Origin: JAPLFM01 sp964650885 | Lineage (GTDB): Bacteria; Bacteroidota; Ignavibacteria; Kapaibacteriales; UBA2268 | NCBI GenBank assembly: GCA_964650885.1 | Contig: CAZYXG010000033.1 | Span: forward strand, 1 to 29,003 | Reading direction: 5' to 3' | Length of the DNA: 29,003 nucleotides | Shown: positions 7,428 through 15,942 of the stretch, in pieces | Layout: each line of letters begins with the position of its first letter | Position numbering within the stretch: the first letter of the stretch is position 1 | The notes under the pieces: generated by a model | The model's database searches: none | The model's input: the letters and a program-made list of their open reading frames with translations, nothing else | Told to the model about the DNA's origin: nothing | Program-made: the position numbers and the translations under genes

Positions 7428-10013
7428 ATGAAAATTCTAATAATCGCATTCTTTGGCTTATTTACTTTTGCTATATTAATTGCGGAAGAACAACCCAAAA
7501 AGAAAATAAATATCCAAAATCTTGGCAACGAGAAAATATCACTAGATGGACTTTTAGATGATAAGTTTTGGCTATCTGCCAATTTCCATGATGATTTCCT
7601 TGTGAAAGAGCCAAACGAAGGTGAGAAACCTCTTGAGATTACAAAGTTCGCTATTGCTTATGACAACGATGCGATTTATTTCGCTGCACGTATGTATCGA
7701 AAAGATATTGAAGGAATTCGCTCAACTGCTTTCAAACGAGATAATACTTTCAATGCAGAAAAAATCATCTTAGTTCTTGATTCTTATTTCGACAAACGTA
7801 CTGCATATTCTTTCTTAGTAACTGCCGTTGGTTCAATTAGTGACTATGTTTCCAACGACGATAGTGAATACAGCAGAGACTACACCTATAACCCTGTTTG
7901 GGAAGGCAAAGCCAATATTGATTCATTGGGTTGGACTTGCGAAATGCGCATCCCATTCACTCAATTGCGTTTTAGCCATAGCGATACAATTCGATTCGGA
8001 TTAAACATCAATCAATATACTCCATCGAGTAGAGAAGATATTTATTTCGCTTTGATACCACGTCGTTCGTTTGGTTGGTCTTCTAAGTTTGCAGAGCTAT
8101 CTGGTTTTGAAGATATCAAACCCACTACTCGATTAGAACTACAACCATATTTGAATGGAAGATTAACTCAAAATCCATTTTATGACAAAAGTAATCCTTT
8201 AGCAAAAGAAACAGAATCCAAATTGAATTATGGACTTGATATAAAGTTTGGAGTTACTCAAGATATTACTCTCGATGCAACAGTTCTGCCCGATTTCGGA
8301 CAAGTGGAATTAGACCCATCTATTGTGAATTTATCAGCTTACGAAGTTTATTATTCCGAACGCCGCCCTTTTTTCACAGAAGGCAAACAAATATTCGATA
8401 GAATGGGAGATTTGTTTTATTCTCGTAGAATTGGCGGAGTGCCACACGGTGCTTTGAACAATGGATTATACAATAACGTTCCTAAAACAACCGATATACT
8501 TGGAGCAGCAAAATTCTCTGGCAGACTTGCAAATAAGATTACAGTTGCTGGGCTATCTGCACTCACAGAAAAAGTTTATGCTAATTTTACAAGTGGCTCT
8601 AAACAATATCAAGAAGAGATAGAACCACTCACAAGTTATAACTTAGTTCGAATTGAAAAAGAATTCGACCAAGCAAATTCTTATATAGCACTTTCGGCAA
8701 CTGGGGTGGAGCGTAGCTTGTGCGATTGCAATAATTTAATTAATATTCTTCCCAAACGTGCCTATACCGCTGCTTTGGATTTCCAATATCGTCTGTTCGA
8801 TGGGAATTATAGTGTGAATTCTACAATGCAGTTTAGCCATTTATATGGCAGAAAAGAAGCTATCTTGCTTAGGCAAACTGCACCCGCCAGATTCTTGCAA
8901 CGTCCGAATAGTTTATATAAAATTAATGGTTTATTGAACGAAATGAATGGCTATGCAATTGGACTAAATTTCCAAAAGCACGCTGGAGACCATTGGCTTT
9001 GGGGATTGAACTATAAAGAACTTTCACCATATTTCGATTTGAACGATTTAGGTAGAGTGCAAGCGGTGGACAACCGTACTTTCGATTCATACTTGACTTA
9101 TAGAGATTTAAAGCAAACTGAGTATTATTACAGCTATTCAATTAAAGCGTTCAACTATATTCAATATGACTATGCTGGACTATTGCTAAAAAATTCAATA
9201 GGACTTTTCTCGCAATATGTATTTACTAATAGAAACCAAGTAGATCTCACTTTTCAAAATTATGCCGATGCCTTTAGCAATAGCGAAACTCGTGGCGGAC
9301 CAGCCATGCTTCTGCCAAATCGCAGTATGTTTTCTATTTTCTTTGGTTCGGATTTCAGCCGAAGAACTACTTACAATGCTAATTTAGAGTACCACCGAAA
9401 TACAGTTGGTAGCCATTATTTATTTACAAGTGCTTTCATTAAATCGCAAGTGTTTGATAAGTTGGAGCTTTCAATTGGTGCAAATTTTACAAATAATTTG
9501 AACAAAGCTCAGTATATATCAACTGTAGCTAATTCAAAAAATAGATATATTTTTGGTGAAATTTCCCAAAATACTTTAGGGATTGATCTAAGAGCAAATT
9601 ATATATTCACTCCTACTTTGACATTGGAACTATATATGCAGCCATTCACATCAAATGGTGCTTATGAAAACTTTGGTGAACTTGCTAAGCCATTGAGCAA
9701 TGAACTCACAAACTATGGCAAAAGTAATGGAACTAAACTTGAAAAAGAAGATGGTAGATACCTTGTAACAGACGGCAATGAAACATTCTACTTAAATAAA
9801 CCTGATTTCAATATAATTGCATTCCGATCCAATTTAGTTCTACGTTGGGAATGGGTGCGTGGCAGTTTCTTTTTCTTAGTTTGGCAGGCAACAAGCGAGA
9901 CTTTCGATAATGTGCTACCTTTCCATACAAACAATATATTCGATAGTTTTTCAAACACGAAAATGAATGTAGTAGCAGTTAAATTCAGCTATTGGTTGCC
10001 AGCTAAGTTGTGA
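7428..10013 (+). CDS. DUF5916 outer-membrane protein with N-terminal CBM9-like domain
   Basis: An 861-residue protein counted from the ATG at 7428; an in-frame TTG at 7404 would overlap the upstream gene and put charged residues before the signal peptide. Residues 1-20 are a signal peptide (MKILIIAFFGLFTFAILIA). Residues 25-215 look like the CBM9-like sandwich of this family: the start ISLDGLLDDKFW is typical of 'family 9' sugar-binding modules. The block PDFGQVELDPSIVNLSAYE... with ERRPFFTEG (about 287-325) is the hallmark of DUF5916. The rest is rich in alternating aromatic and polar strands and ends with aromatic-rich strands, as expected for an outer-membrane beta-barrel. The family is common in Bacteroidota and has no settled function; binding or uptake of a sugar or peptide ligand is a guess. 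The stop codon is 3 bp from the stop of the convergent HD gene. Confidence 0.88.
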   Translation: MKILIIAFFGLFTFAILIAEEQPKKKINIQNLGNEKISLDGLLDDKFWLSANFHDDFLVKEPNEGEKPLEITKFAIAYDNDAIYFAARMYRKDIEGIRSTAFKRDNTFNAEKIILVLDSYFDKRTAYSFLVTAVGSISDYVSNDDSEYSRDYTYNPVWEGKANIDSLGWTCEMRIPFTQLRFSHSDTIRFGLNINQYTPSSREDIYFALIPRRSFGWSSKFAELSGFEDIKPTTRLELQPYLNGRLTQNPFYDKSNPLAKETESKLNYGLDIKFGVTQDITLDATVLPDFGQVELDPSIVNLSAYEVYYSERRPFFTEGKQIFDRMGDLFYSRRIGGVPHGALNNGLYNNVPKTTDILGAAKFSGRLANKITVAGLSALTEKVYANFTSGSKQYQEEIEPLTSYNLVRIEKEFDQANSYIALSATGVERSLCDCNNLINILPKRAYTAALDFQYRLFDGNYSVNSTMQFSHLYGRKEAILLRQTAPARFLQRPNSLYKINGLLNEMNGYAIGLNFQKHAGDHWLWGLNYKELSPYFDLNDLGRVQAVDNRTFDSYLTYRDLKQTEYYYSYSIKAFNYIQYDYAGLLLKNSIGLFSQYVFTNRNQVDLTFQNYADAFSNSETRGGPAMLLPNRSMFSIFFGSDFSRRTTYNANLEYHRNTVGSHYLFTSAFIKSQVFDKLELSIGANFTNNLNKAQYISTVANSKNRYIFGEISQNTLGIDLRANYIFTPTLTLELYMQPFTSNGAYENFGELAKPLSNELTNYGKSNGTKLEKEDGRYLVTDGNETFYLNKPDFNIIAFRSNLVLRWEWVRGSFFFLVWQATSETFDNVLPFHTNNIFDSFSNTKMNVVAVKFSYWLPAKL

Positions 10014-10016
10014 TTT

Positions 10017-11201
10017 TTAATCAAATTGTTCAAACAATTTATAAACTGGCAATCCTGAGATTACTCTGCCTAAATATAAATTTTTAATTGTAGTTTTTGC
10101 GTTTTCCAATTCCTTAGATTTAATTCCATAATCAATTGAGTTTAGTGCTTCCAAAAATGCAGCAAAATCATCAATTGATTTGATTAATTCGCCATCATAC
10201 GGATTATAAATATCATCATTGTATTTAGTATTCAGCTCCGTATCTATTACTTTTTCTCCATTTCTAATTTTGCTATCGAACTCTTCTCTTGTGAAGAATT
10301 TTAATTCTTCTATCCAATCTGCTTCCACCAATGGAAATATTTCTTGGTCAGTCAAGCGGTCTTCAATTTTCTTGATTTCTTCTTGCATCCCTTCCACAGA
10401 GCGTTTAATTGGCTTGATAATATCCCGAGTAATAGCTTCTGGCAAATCGTGGAATAAAGCACCAAAAAAGTTGTTGTATATTCTTTTAGCCGATGGATTT
10501 TTTAATTCATTTGTTACAAAGTAAGTCAATGTTGCAACAAGCATCACATGACCAAGTACAGATGTTTTAGGAATTCGTGGCAAATGTCCCCAACGAATCT
10601 GATAGCGAAGCTCACCACATAAATCAAGGAATCTTTTAATTGGAAGCTCAGTGTTAATTTTCTTCATCCCAATTAGGTGATTGTATTTTTCAAGCTCTTT
10701 ACCCAAATATAGACTAATCTTTTCAATAGTCCACCCAGTTGGGTTCACAGTTTGAATAATTTTAAATTCCCAATAGCTTGCGTATTTCCCAGCGGCATTA
10801 AGTATTTCTTGGCTTTGTGGCGATATAAATCCAGGAGTAAATAAGTAATCGTGGAATTCTTTTTTAATCTTTTTGCTCGGGAAAAAAGACTCAATTTCAG
10901 AATAGATTTTCTCATTGAGTTTATTTAGAAGCACCTCATTTTTAGCAATTTCTTTATATACAGGAGATTGAATATCGGAAATGACAGTTCGTCTAAGCAA
11001 TTCATAAATTCCACCACGAATAATCTCTAACCAATTGACTGGATTTCCAGCATCTTCTTCGTATTTGGCGAAGCAGTATGCTATCATCATTTTGTGCGCA
11101 TGCCTATCCATTTGATTAAGCTCCATTGGTCGGAGTTTATCATTCCATCGCTCTATAGAAAACGCTTTAAATATAGTTTCTACTAATTCTCTTTTTAACA
11201 T
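10017..11201 (-). CDS. HD-domain phosphohydrolase, YfbR-like
   Basis: A 394-residue soluble protein. The C-terminal half has the HD pattern of the YfbR/5'-nucleotidase group. It shows an RW pair (203-204), a first metal His in VLGHVMLVA (about 218), the HD pair in LFHDLPEA (251-252) with Glu255, and then ITRDIIKPIK (about 257-266), which corresponds to the TGDLPTPVK block of YfbR. Known members remove phosphate from deoxynucleoside monophosphates; here only a metal-dependent phosphohydrolase can be claimed. The first 150 residues contain a weaker echo (ERWNDKLRP..., RHAHKMMIAY), perhaps a degenerate second copy of the fold. It starts 23 bp after aspA, so it is probably the second gene of an aspA operon. 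No signal peptide or membrane segment. Confidence 0.78.
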   Translation of the reverse strand: MLKRELVETIFKAFSIERWNDKLRPMELNQMDRHAHKMMIAYCFAKYEEDAGNPVNWLEIIRGGIYELLRRTVISDIQSPVYKEIAKNEVLLNKLNEKIYSEIESFFPSKKIKKEFHDYLFTPGFISPQSQEILNAAGKYASYWEFKIIQTVNPTGWTIEKISLYLGKELEKYNHLIGMKKINTELPIKRFLDLCGELRYQIRWGHLPRIPKTSVLGHVMLVATLTYFVTNELKNPSAKRIYNNFFGALFHDLPEAITRDIIKPIKRSVEGMQEEIKKIEDRLTDQEIFPLVEADWIEELKFFTREEFDSKIRNGEKVIDTELNTKYNDDIYNPYDGELIKSIDDFAAFLEALNSIDYGIKSKELENAKTTIKNLYLGRVISGLPVYKLFEQFD

Positions 11202-11224
11202 CGCTTTTTTTAAAACCTTATAAC

Positions 11225-13108
11225 TTACTTTCTTTGCCCAACAGCCATTGCCATTGGCGATAAAAATTTATCTAATTCTTCTCTTGTGAGAATGTTTTTT
11301 GAAATAATTAAGTCGTAAACTCCAGCATTTGTTTCCAAAGCTTCTTTAGCTAATTCAGTGCAAGTTTCATAGCCCAGTATGGGATTAAGGGCAGTAATAA
11401 TTCCAATACTATTTTCGACCATTTTTCTGCAAACTTCTTCATTTGCCGTAATTCCATCTATACAACGCTGACGAAGAGTACGCATACCATTTGTAAGCTG
11501 TTCTATACTTTCAAAAATAGAATGAGCTATAACAGGTTCCATCACGTTAAGCTCTAATTGCCCTGCTTCTGCCGCCATTGTTACTGTCAAATCGTGTCCA
11601 ATCACATTAAAAGCAATTTGATTCATCACTTCTGGAATCACAGGGTTTACTTTGCCAGGCATTATAGACGAACCAGGTTGCATCTTAGGTAAATTTATTT
11701 CTCCAAAGCCAGCACGAGGCCCACTGCTTAGCAATCGCAAATCGTTGCATATCTTAGAGAGCTTCACTGCTAGGCGTTTTACAGTAGATGAGTAAAGAAC
11801 AAAAGAGCCAGTATCCTGAGTCGCTTCCACTAAGTTTTTAGAACGTTCAATTGGGAATCCAGTAAGCTCAGCCAAATGTTTGACACATTTGCCTGCATAA
11901 TCTGGGTTGGCATTCAATCCTGTTCCAATAGCAGTTCCGCCCATATTCACTCTGCGGAATAATCGAGCATTTTGTTGCAATCGCTTAATCTCTTCTTGTA
12001 AAGTTGCCGCATAAGCATCAAATTCCTGTCCCATAGTCATTGGCACAGCATCCTGCAATTGAGTTCTTCCCATTTTAATAATATGAGCAAATTCAGTTCC
12101 TTTGTTTCGGAATGATTCAGCAAGCAAAGCAAGCTCTTCCACTAATTGCAAATTGCTATACATAATTGCAATTTTAAGTGCCGATGGGTATGCATCGTTA
12201 GTAGATTGTGCGTGGTTCACATGGTTATTTGGGTGGCAATATTCATATTGCCCTTTTTCGTGTCCCATTAGCTCCAAAGCTCTATTTGCTATCACTTCAT
12301 TTGCATTCATATTAGTAGAAGTACCAGCCCCACCTTGAATAGCATCTACAACGAATTGCGAAAGTAATTTCCCTTGGATTATTTCTTCGCCAGCTTCCAC
12401 AATCGCATTTTTAATATTTTCAGGCAGTTCGCCCACTTCGTAATTTGCTTTAGCTGCAGCAATTTTAACGTAAGCTAAAGCTTTTATCAAGTTGGGATAA
12501 TTACTTATTTTCACATTAGAAATATTGAAATTTTCTAAAGCACGAAGAGTTTGAATTCCATAATAGAATTCAAAAGGAACTTCTCTTTCTCCAAGCAAAT
12601 CATGTTCAAGGCGGGTTTTCCCAGAAATATACTGAGCTCCTGGCCCCATTATTTGCCCATTGGATAGCCTTATTCTTCTGGATATTAGCTTTGCTGTTTG
12701 AGAAATAATCTTTGAAACTAATTTTGGGTTCAATGAAGTAAGTTCAGAAAAATCTTCACTGGTGATGGTGAACATAGTTACATCGCTAAAAGCTCTTGCA
12801 TTTGAAGAGTGAGGGTAATTCTCAAGTATAGATGCTTCACCGAAAGTTTCAGCTTTTTTAATAATGTTGATTAATTGCTCGGAGCCATTAATATTGAATT
12901 TGAATAAATGGACAGTCCCTTCGAAGACTAAGTAAAGTCTATCTCTTTCAGATTTTTCCTTGAATATCAAATCATTAGTTTTGTATTCAGTAATTTCTAT
13001 CAGTTCAGTAATAACTTCAATTTCATTTGCATTTAAGTTGCGAAATATTTCCACTTCTTTTAAAAAATCATTTATCTCTAGTTTGTTCATAGAATTTGGA
13101 AGCTCCAT
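11225..13108 (-). CDS. aspA: Aspartate ammonia-lyase with N-terminal cyclic-nucleotide-binding-like domain
   Basis: A 627-residue fusion. Residues 16-150 fold like a CNMP/CRP effector domain: the roll starts at EIFRNLNANEIE and the binding-cassette position reads FGEASILENYPHSSNARA. Residues 163-627 are a complete aspartase (L-aspartate to fumarate plus ammonia). They carry GGAGTSTNMNANEV, MGRTQLQDAVPMT, the lid-loop signature GSSIMPGKVNP (479-489) with its catalytic serine, and AAEAGQLELNVMEP. GGAGTS and LQDAVPMT favour aspartase over fumarase. The typical enzyme is about 465-480 residues, so the extra 150 are the fused domain. In the cassette, Gly90-Glu91 are kept, but the Arg that holds the cyclic phosphate (R82 in CRP) is His100. 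The domain may therefore sense something else or only assemble the enzyme. An ATG at 13090 is an alternative start. First gene of an operon with the HD protein. Confidence 0.93.
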   Translation of the reverse strand: MELPNSMNKLEINDFLKEVEIFRNLNANEIEVITELIEITEYKTNDLIFKEKSERDRLYLVFEGTVHLFKFNINGSEQLINIIKKAETFGEASILENYPHSSNARAFSDVTMFTITSEDFSELTSLNPKLVSKIISQTAKLISRRIRLSNGQIMGPGAQYISGKTRLEHDLLGEREVPFEFYYGIQTLRALENFNISNVKISNYPNLIKALAYVKIAAAKANYEVGELPENIKNAIVEAGEEIIQGKLLSQFVVDAIQGGAGTSTNMNANEVIANRALELMGHEKGQYEYCHPNNHVNHAQSTNDAYPSALKIAIMYSNLQLVEELALLAESFRNKGTEFAHIIKMGRTQLQDAVPMTMGQEFDAYAATLQEEIKRLQQNARLFRRVNMGGTAIGTGLNANPDYAGKCVKHLAELTGFPIERSKNLVEATQDTGSFVLYSSTVKRLAVKLSKICNDLRLLSSGPRAGFGEINLPKMQPGSSIMPGKVNPVIPEVMNQIAFNVIGHDLTVTMAAEAGQLELNVMEPVIAHSIFESIEQLTNGMRTLRQRCIDGITANEEVCRKMVENSIGIITALNPILGYETCTELAKEALETNAGVYDLIISKNILTREELDKFLSPMAMAVGQRK

Positions 13109-13189
13109 TGAGTGTTTTTATGACAAAAAGTTTTACTTAGTTTTTACTTTATTTATTTGATATTTAAGACAAATTAACAAAATCTTTGT

Positions 13190-13197
13190 CAAAAATA
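13190..13197 (-). promoter_or_regulatory. Candidate -7 element for aspA
   Basis: The minus strand reads TATTTTTG, matching TAnnTTTG, 81 bp upstream of the ATG at 13108 in the gap shared with the divergent secreted-protein array. There is no matching upstream TTG box at the normal spacing, so this is weak. On the plus strand of the same gap only near-matches were found. Confidence 0.22.
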
Positions 13198-13314
13198 AGA
13201 AATATTGATAAAAATCATTTTAAATTCTTTTGTAACTTTTTTTATTTATAAAAGTTTATTAAATTAAGGCAAATTACAAAAGCTAAAAAAGTTTTTATTT
13301 TAACAGGCAAAGCT

Positions 13315-15894
13315 ATGAAATTTCTATCCTATTTTGCAATTATATTCACTATTCTTAGTTCTTCTGTTCATTCTCAAAACTTTAAAGAAGTTGCAAAAGA
13401 AATTGGCGTAGACCATTTATTTACCAATGCCTTGATGATGGGCGGTGGTGTTGCAATATTAGACTACGACAATGACGGCTGGCTGGATTTGTTTATTTGT
13501 GGTGGTTCGTTCAATGACAAGCTATATCACAATGACGGAACTGGTAAATTTATAGATGTTTCTAAAAGTGCTAACCTTTTAGATAAAAGAATTACCAATA
13601 GTCATTCTATGGGGGCTATTTCTGGCGACTATAACAATGATGGCTTTGAAGATGTTTTCGTTACGAATTATGAAGGAAGCCGCAACACACTTTATAAGAA
13701 CAATGGCGATGGTACTTTTGAAGATGTTTCTGAGCCAGCGGGCTTGCCAGTTAATCCTAATTGGGATTTCTGTGCTAGCTTTCTTGATGTCAATTTAGAT
13801 GGCTATTTAGATATTTATGTAGGGTCTATTTCTCAAAACATTCAGGAAGTAGAAGAATTTAGACATCAACTGTATATAAATCAAAAAGATGGCACATTTT
13901 CAAATAAAAGTATAGAATATGGATTTGTAGAAAGTGGTGGTTACTTAGGTGGGATAGCTTGTACTGATATAGATATGGATAACGACTTAGATATAGTACT
14001 TGTCAATGGTATGGGCTTTGCAGTTGCTGTCAATATGCTTCTTGTAAATCAGTTTCCTATTGAAAAATATATTGACAAATCTCCAGCATTAGGAATGAAT
14101 GTAGAAATGGACGGTATGGGAATCGGACAGGTAGATATTGATGAAGATGGTGACTTCGATTACTATACTTCTGAAGTGGGGAAAAATAAATTTTTCAGAA
14201 ACGATGGCACTGCAAAATGGCAAAATATTGCTAAAGAATATGGAATTGAGCATGGCTATAATGGCACTGTTCGATCTACTGCTTGGGCCCCTGTATTTTT
14301 AGATTTTGACAACGATACCTATAATGATTTTGCTTTAACTTGTGGTTTTATTGGCGAGCCAAATACAATCACTACCGATTCAAATAAAATATGGAGAAAT
14401 TTAGGCAACAACAAATTCCAAGATGTAACTAATTTGAATAAATTTGGTGATCCTTCCAGAGCAAGAGGAATGGTTTCTGCGGATTTGAATAATGATGGAG
14501 CTGAAGATTTAGTAATTGTTAATACTGATTCTGACTTTCAATCAAAAGTTCGTTGTTTGGTATATATGAACCAAAAAGTTGATGGTAACAATTGGTTTAA
14601 ACTGAAATTAGAAGGCTCAAAAGTAAACCGAAGCGCTATGGGTACAAGAGCGACTGTTTGGGCTGGTGGTCGCAGATTTTTAAAAGAAGTGGAAGGTGGA
14701 GGCGGACCAACCCTTTCCAATAATTCAAGAGTTCTACATTGGGGAATGGGTCAATTCAGTAAAATTGATTCACTGGAAGTTGTTTGGCTTGGTGGAAAAA
14801 AGAAAGTGTTTTATAACCTACCAAAAAATTTACAACTAAATTTAAAAGAAGATAGCAAACTTGAGCAAATTATTAGCTACAATGTGTCTATTTGCAAAGG
14901 CGAACTTTACGACAATAATCTTTATAACGAGTCTCAAAAGATAACTAAAAGAAAAGAAATGCCCCTTGGCTATGACAGTGTAACAATTATTAATTTAATT
15001 GTGAAACCAAGCTTTAGCTTGAATGTAAATTCTGGTGTTTGCGAAGGAGAAATATTCTTAGGAAAAACTTTTACTAAAGATACTATTATTGATAAAATTT
15101 ATAAAACTGTGCTTGGTTGCGATAGCATTATTCATTACCACCTTACTATCAATAATAAAAGTTTAGTAGATACAACACTATCTTTCTGCGATGTTGCAAC
15201 GATAAATGGACAAACTTACACCACTTCACGCCAACTTACTATTTCAGGAAAAAATTTCAAAGGTTGTGATAGCTTAACCAAAATAAACCTTGTTATTAAT
15301 AAATCTAAAATTGGCAACCAAATTATTGAACTTTGTGCTGGCGATACTTATAAAAACGAAGTAATTACTGCTAACAAAATACTAATTGAAAGCTATAAAA
15401 CTTTTGTTGGTTGCGATAGCATTATGTCAGTTGAGCTAAAAATAAAACCAAATTCTACGATTTATAAAGATACTACAATTCAAAAAGGTGAGTCTTATAA
15501 TGGAGTGGTTTATGACACAGTTAAAAATCATTATACGTTAACAAACGTCATTAAAAATGGTGGTTCAAATGGTTGCGATAGCTTGTATATAGTTAGACTG
15601 AGAGTACAAGACGCAACAAGTATTGAAAGTGCTGATAATTTTGCAGCAATAAAATTAGTAGATATTGGTAACAATTCTTACCATTTGACTTATTCGTTAA
15701 ATCAAACATCAAACGTTATTGTATCTATAGTTAACTCAAATGGAAACACTTTGGAAGACTTTGATTTAGGCAAAAAAGACATTGGTAATTATTCATTCGA
15801 TTTGAAAACAAATCTTTATTCTAAGGGTGCATACTTTCTTATTTTCAAAACAAACGAAAGTATATTAACCCAAAAATTTGTAGTAGTGGAATAA
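13315..15894 (+). CDS. Secreted FG-GAP/ASPIC-UnbV protein with GCDS modules and T9SS tail, paralogue 1
   Basis: An 859-residue protein, first of three tandem paralogues. Residues 1-20 are a signal peptide ending SVHSQ. Residues 35-430 hold seven FG-GAP/VCBS calcium loops of the DxDxDG type (DYDNDGWLD, DYNNDGFED, DVNLDGYLD, DIDMDNDLD, DIDEDGDFD, DFDNDTYND, DLNNDGAED), enough for a seven-bladed propeller. Residues 435-515 are an ASPIC/UnbV domain (RSAMGTRA, LKEVEGGGG, LHWGMG, VVWLGG), a pairing seen in CRTAC1-like proteins. Residues 523-767 are five Cys/GCDS modules, and about 770-859 a T9SS type A tail (KGAYFLIF, ending KFVVVE). It should be exported to the cell surface; the ligand is unknown. 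It is the most divergent of the three in the propeller. The 206-bp gap upstream must hold its promoter, but no clear match was seen. Confidence 0.88.
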   Translation: MKFLSYFAIIFTILSSSVHSQNFKEVAKEIGVDHLFTNALMMGGGVAILDYDNDGWLDLFICGGSFNDKLYHNDGTGKFIDVSKSANLLDKRITNSHSMGAISGDYNNDGFEDVFVTNYEGSRNTLYKNNGDGTFEDVSEPAGLPVNPNWDFCASFLDVNLDGYLDIYVGSISQNIQEVEEFRHQLYINQKDGTFSNKSIEYGFVESGGYLGGIACTDIDMDNDLDIVLVNGMGFAVAVNMLLVNQFPIEKYIDKSPALGMNVEMDGMGIGQVDIDEDGDFDYYTSEVGKNKFFRNDGTAKWQNIAKEYGIEHGYNGTVRSTAWAPVFLDFDNDTYNDFALTCGFIGEPNTITTDSNKIWRNLGNNKFQDVTNLNKFGDPSRARGMVSADLNNDGAEDLVIVNTDSDFQSKVRCLVYMNQKVDGNNWFKLKLEGSKVNRSAMGTRATVWAGGRRFLKEVEGGGGPTLSNNSRVLHWGMGQFSKIDSLEVVWLGGKKKVFYNLPKNLQLNLKEDSKLEQIISYNVSICKGELYDNNLYNESQKITKRKEMPLGYDSVTIINLIVKPSFSLNVNSGVCEGEIFLGKTFTKDTIIDKIYKTVLGCDSIIHYHLTINNKSLVDTTLSFCDVATINGQTYTTSRQLTISGKNFKGCDSLTKINLVINKSKIGNQIIELCAGDTYKNEVITANKILIESYKTFVGCDSIMSVELKIKPNSTIYKDTTIQKGESYNGVVYDTVKNHYTLTNVIKNGGSNGCDSLYIVRLRVQDATSIESADNFAAIKLVDIGNNSYHLTYSLNQTSNVIVSIVNSNGNTLEDFDLGKKDIGNYSFDLKTNLYSKGAYFLIFKTNESILTQKFVVVE
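14881..15615 (+). repeat. Five tandem Cys/GCDS modules in paralogue 1
   Basis: Five units of about 45-52 residues, each roughly C-x-G-D/E-x-Y ... L-K/T ... G-C-D-S ... V/I-N. Module 1 has the first Cys (SICKGE) but GYDS in place of GCDS. Modules 2-4 have both Cys. Module 5 has GCDS but no first Cys (TIQKGESY). This gives four first-type and four second-type cysteines. Confidence 0.8.
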
Positions 15895-15942
15895 ACTATT
15901 ACAAACAATTAAATTGAAACTTAATCTATTAATAGGTAACTT

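Noticed and set aside
10014..10035. Possible terminator between the convergent DUF5916 and HD genes
   Set aside because: Only a 5-bp stem (TGATT/AATCA) overlapping the stop region; too weak to call.
11225..13108. Class II fumarase as an alternative for the lyase
   Set aside because: The GGAGTSTNMN and LQDAVPMT blocks match aspartase, and the C-terminal part follows E. coli AspA closely throughout.
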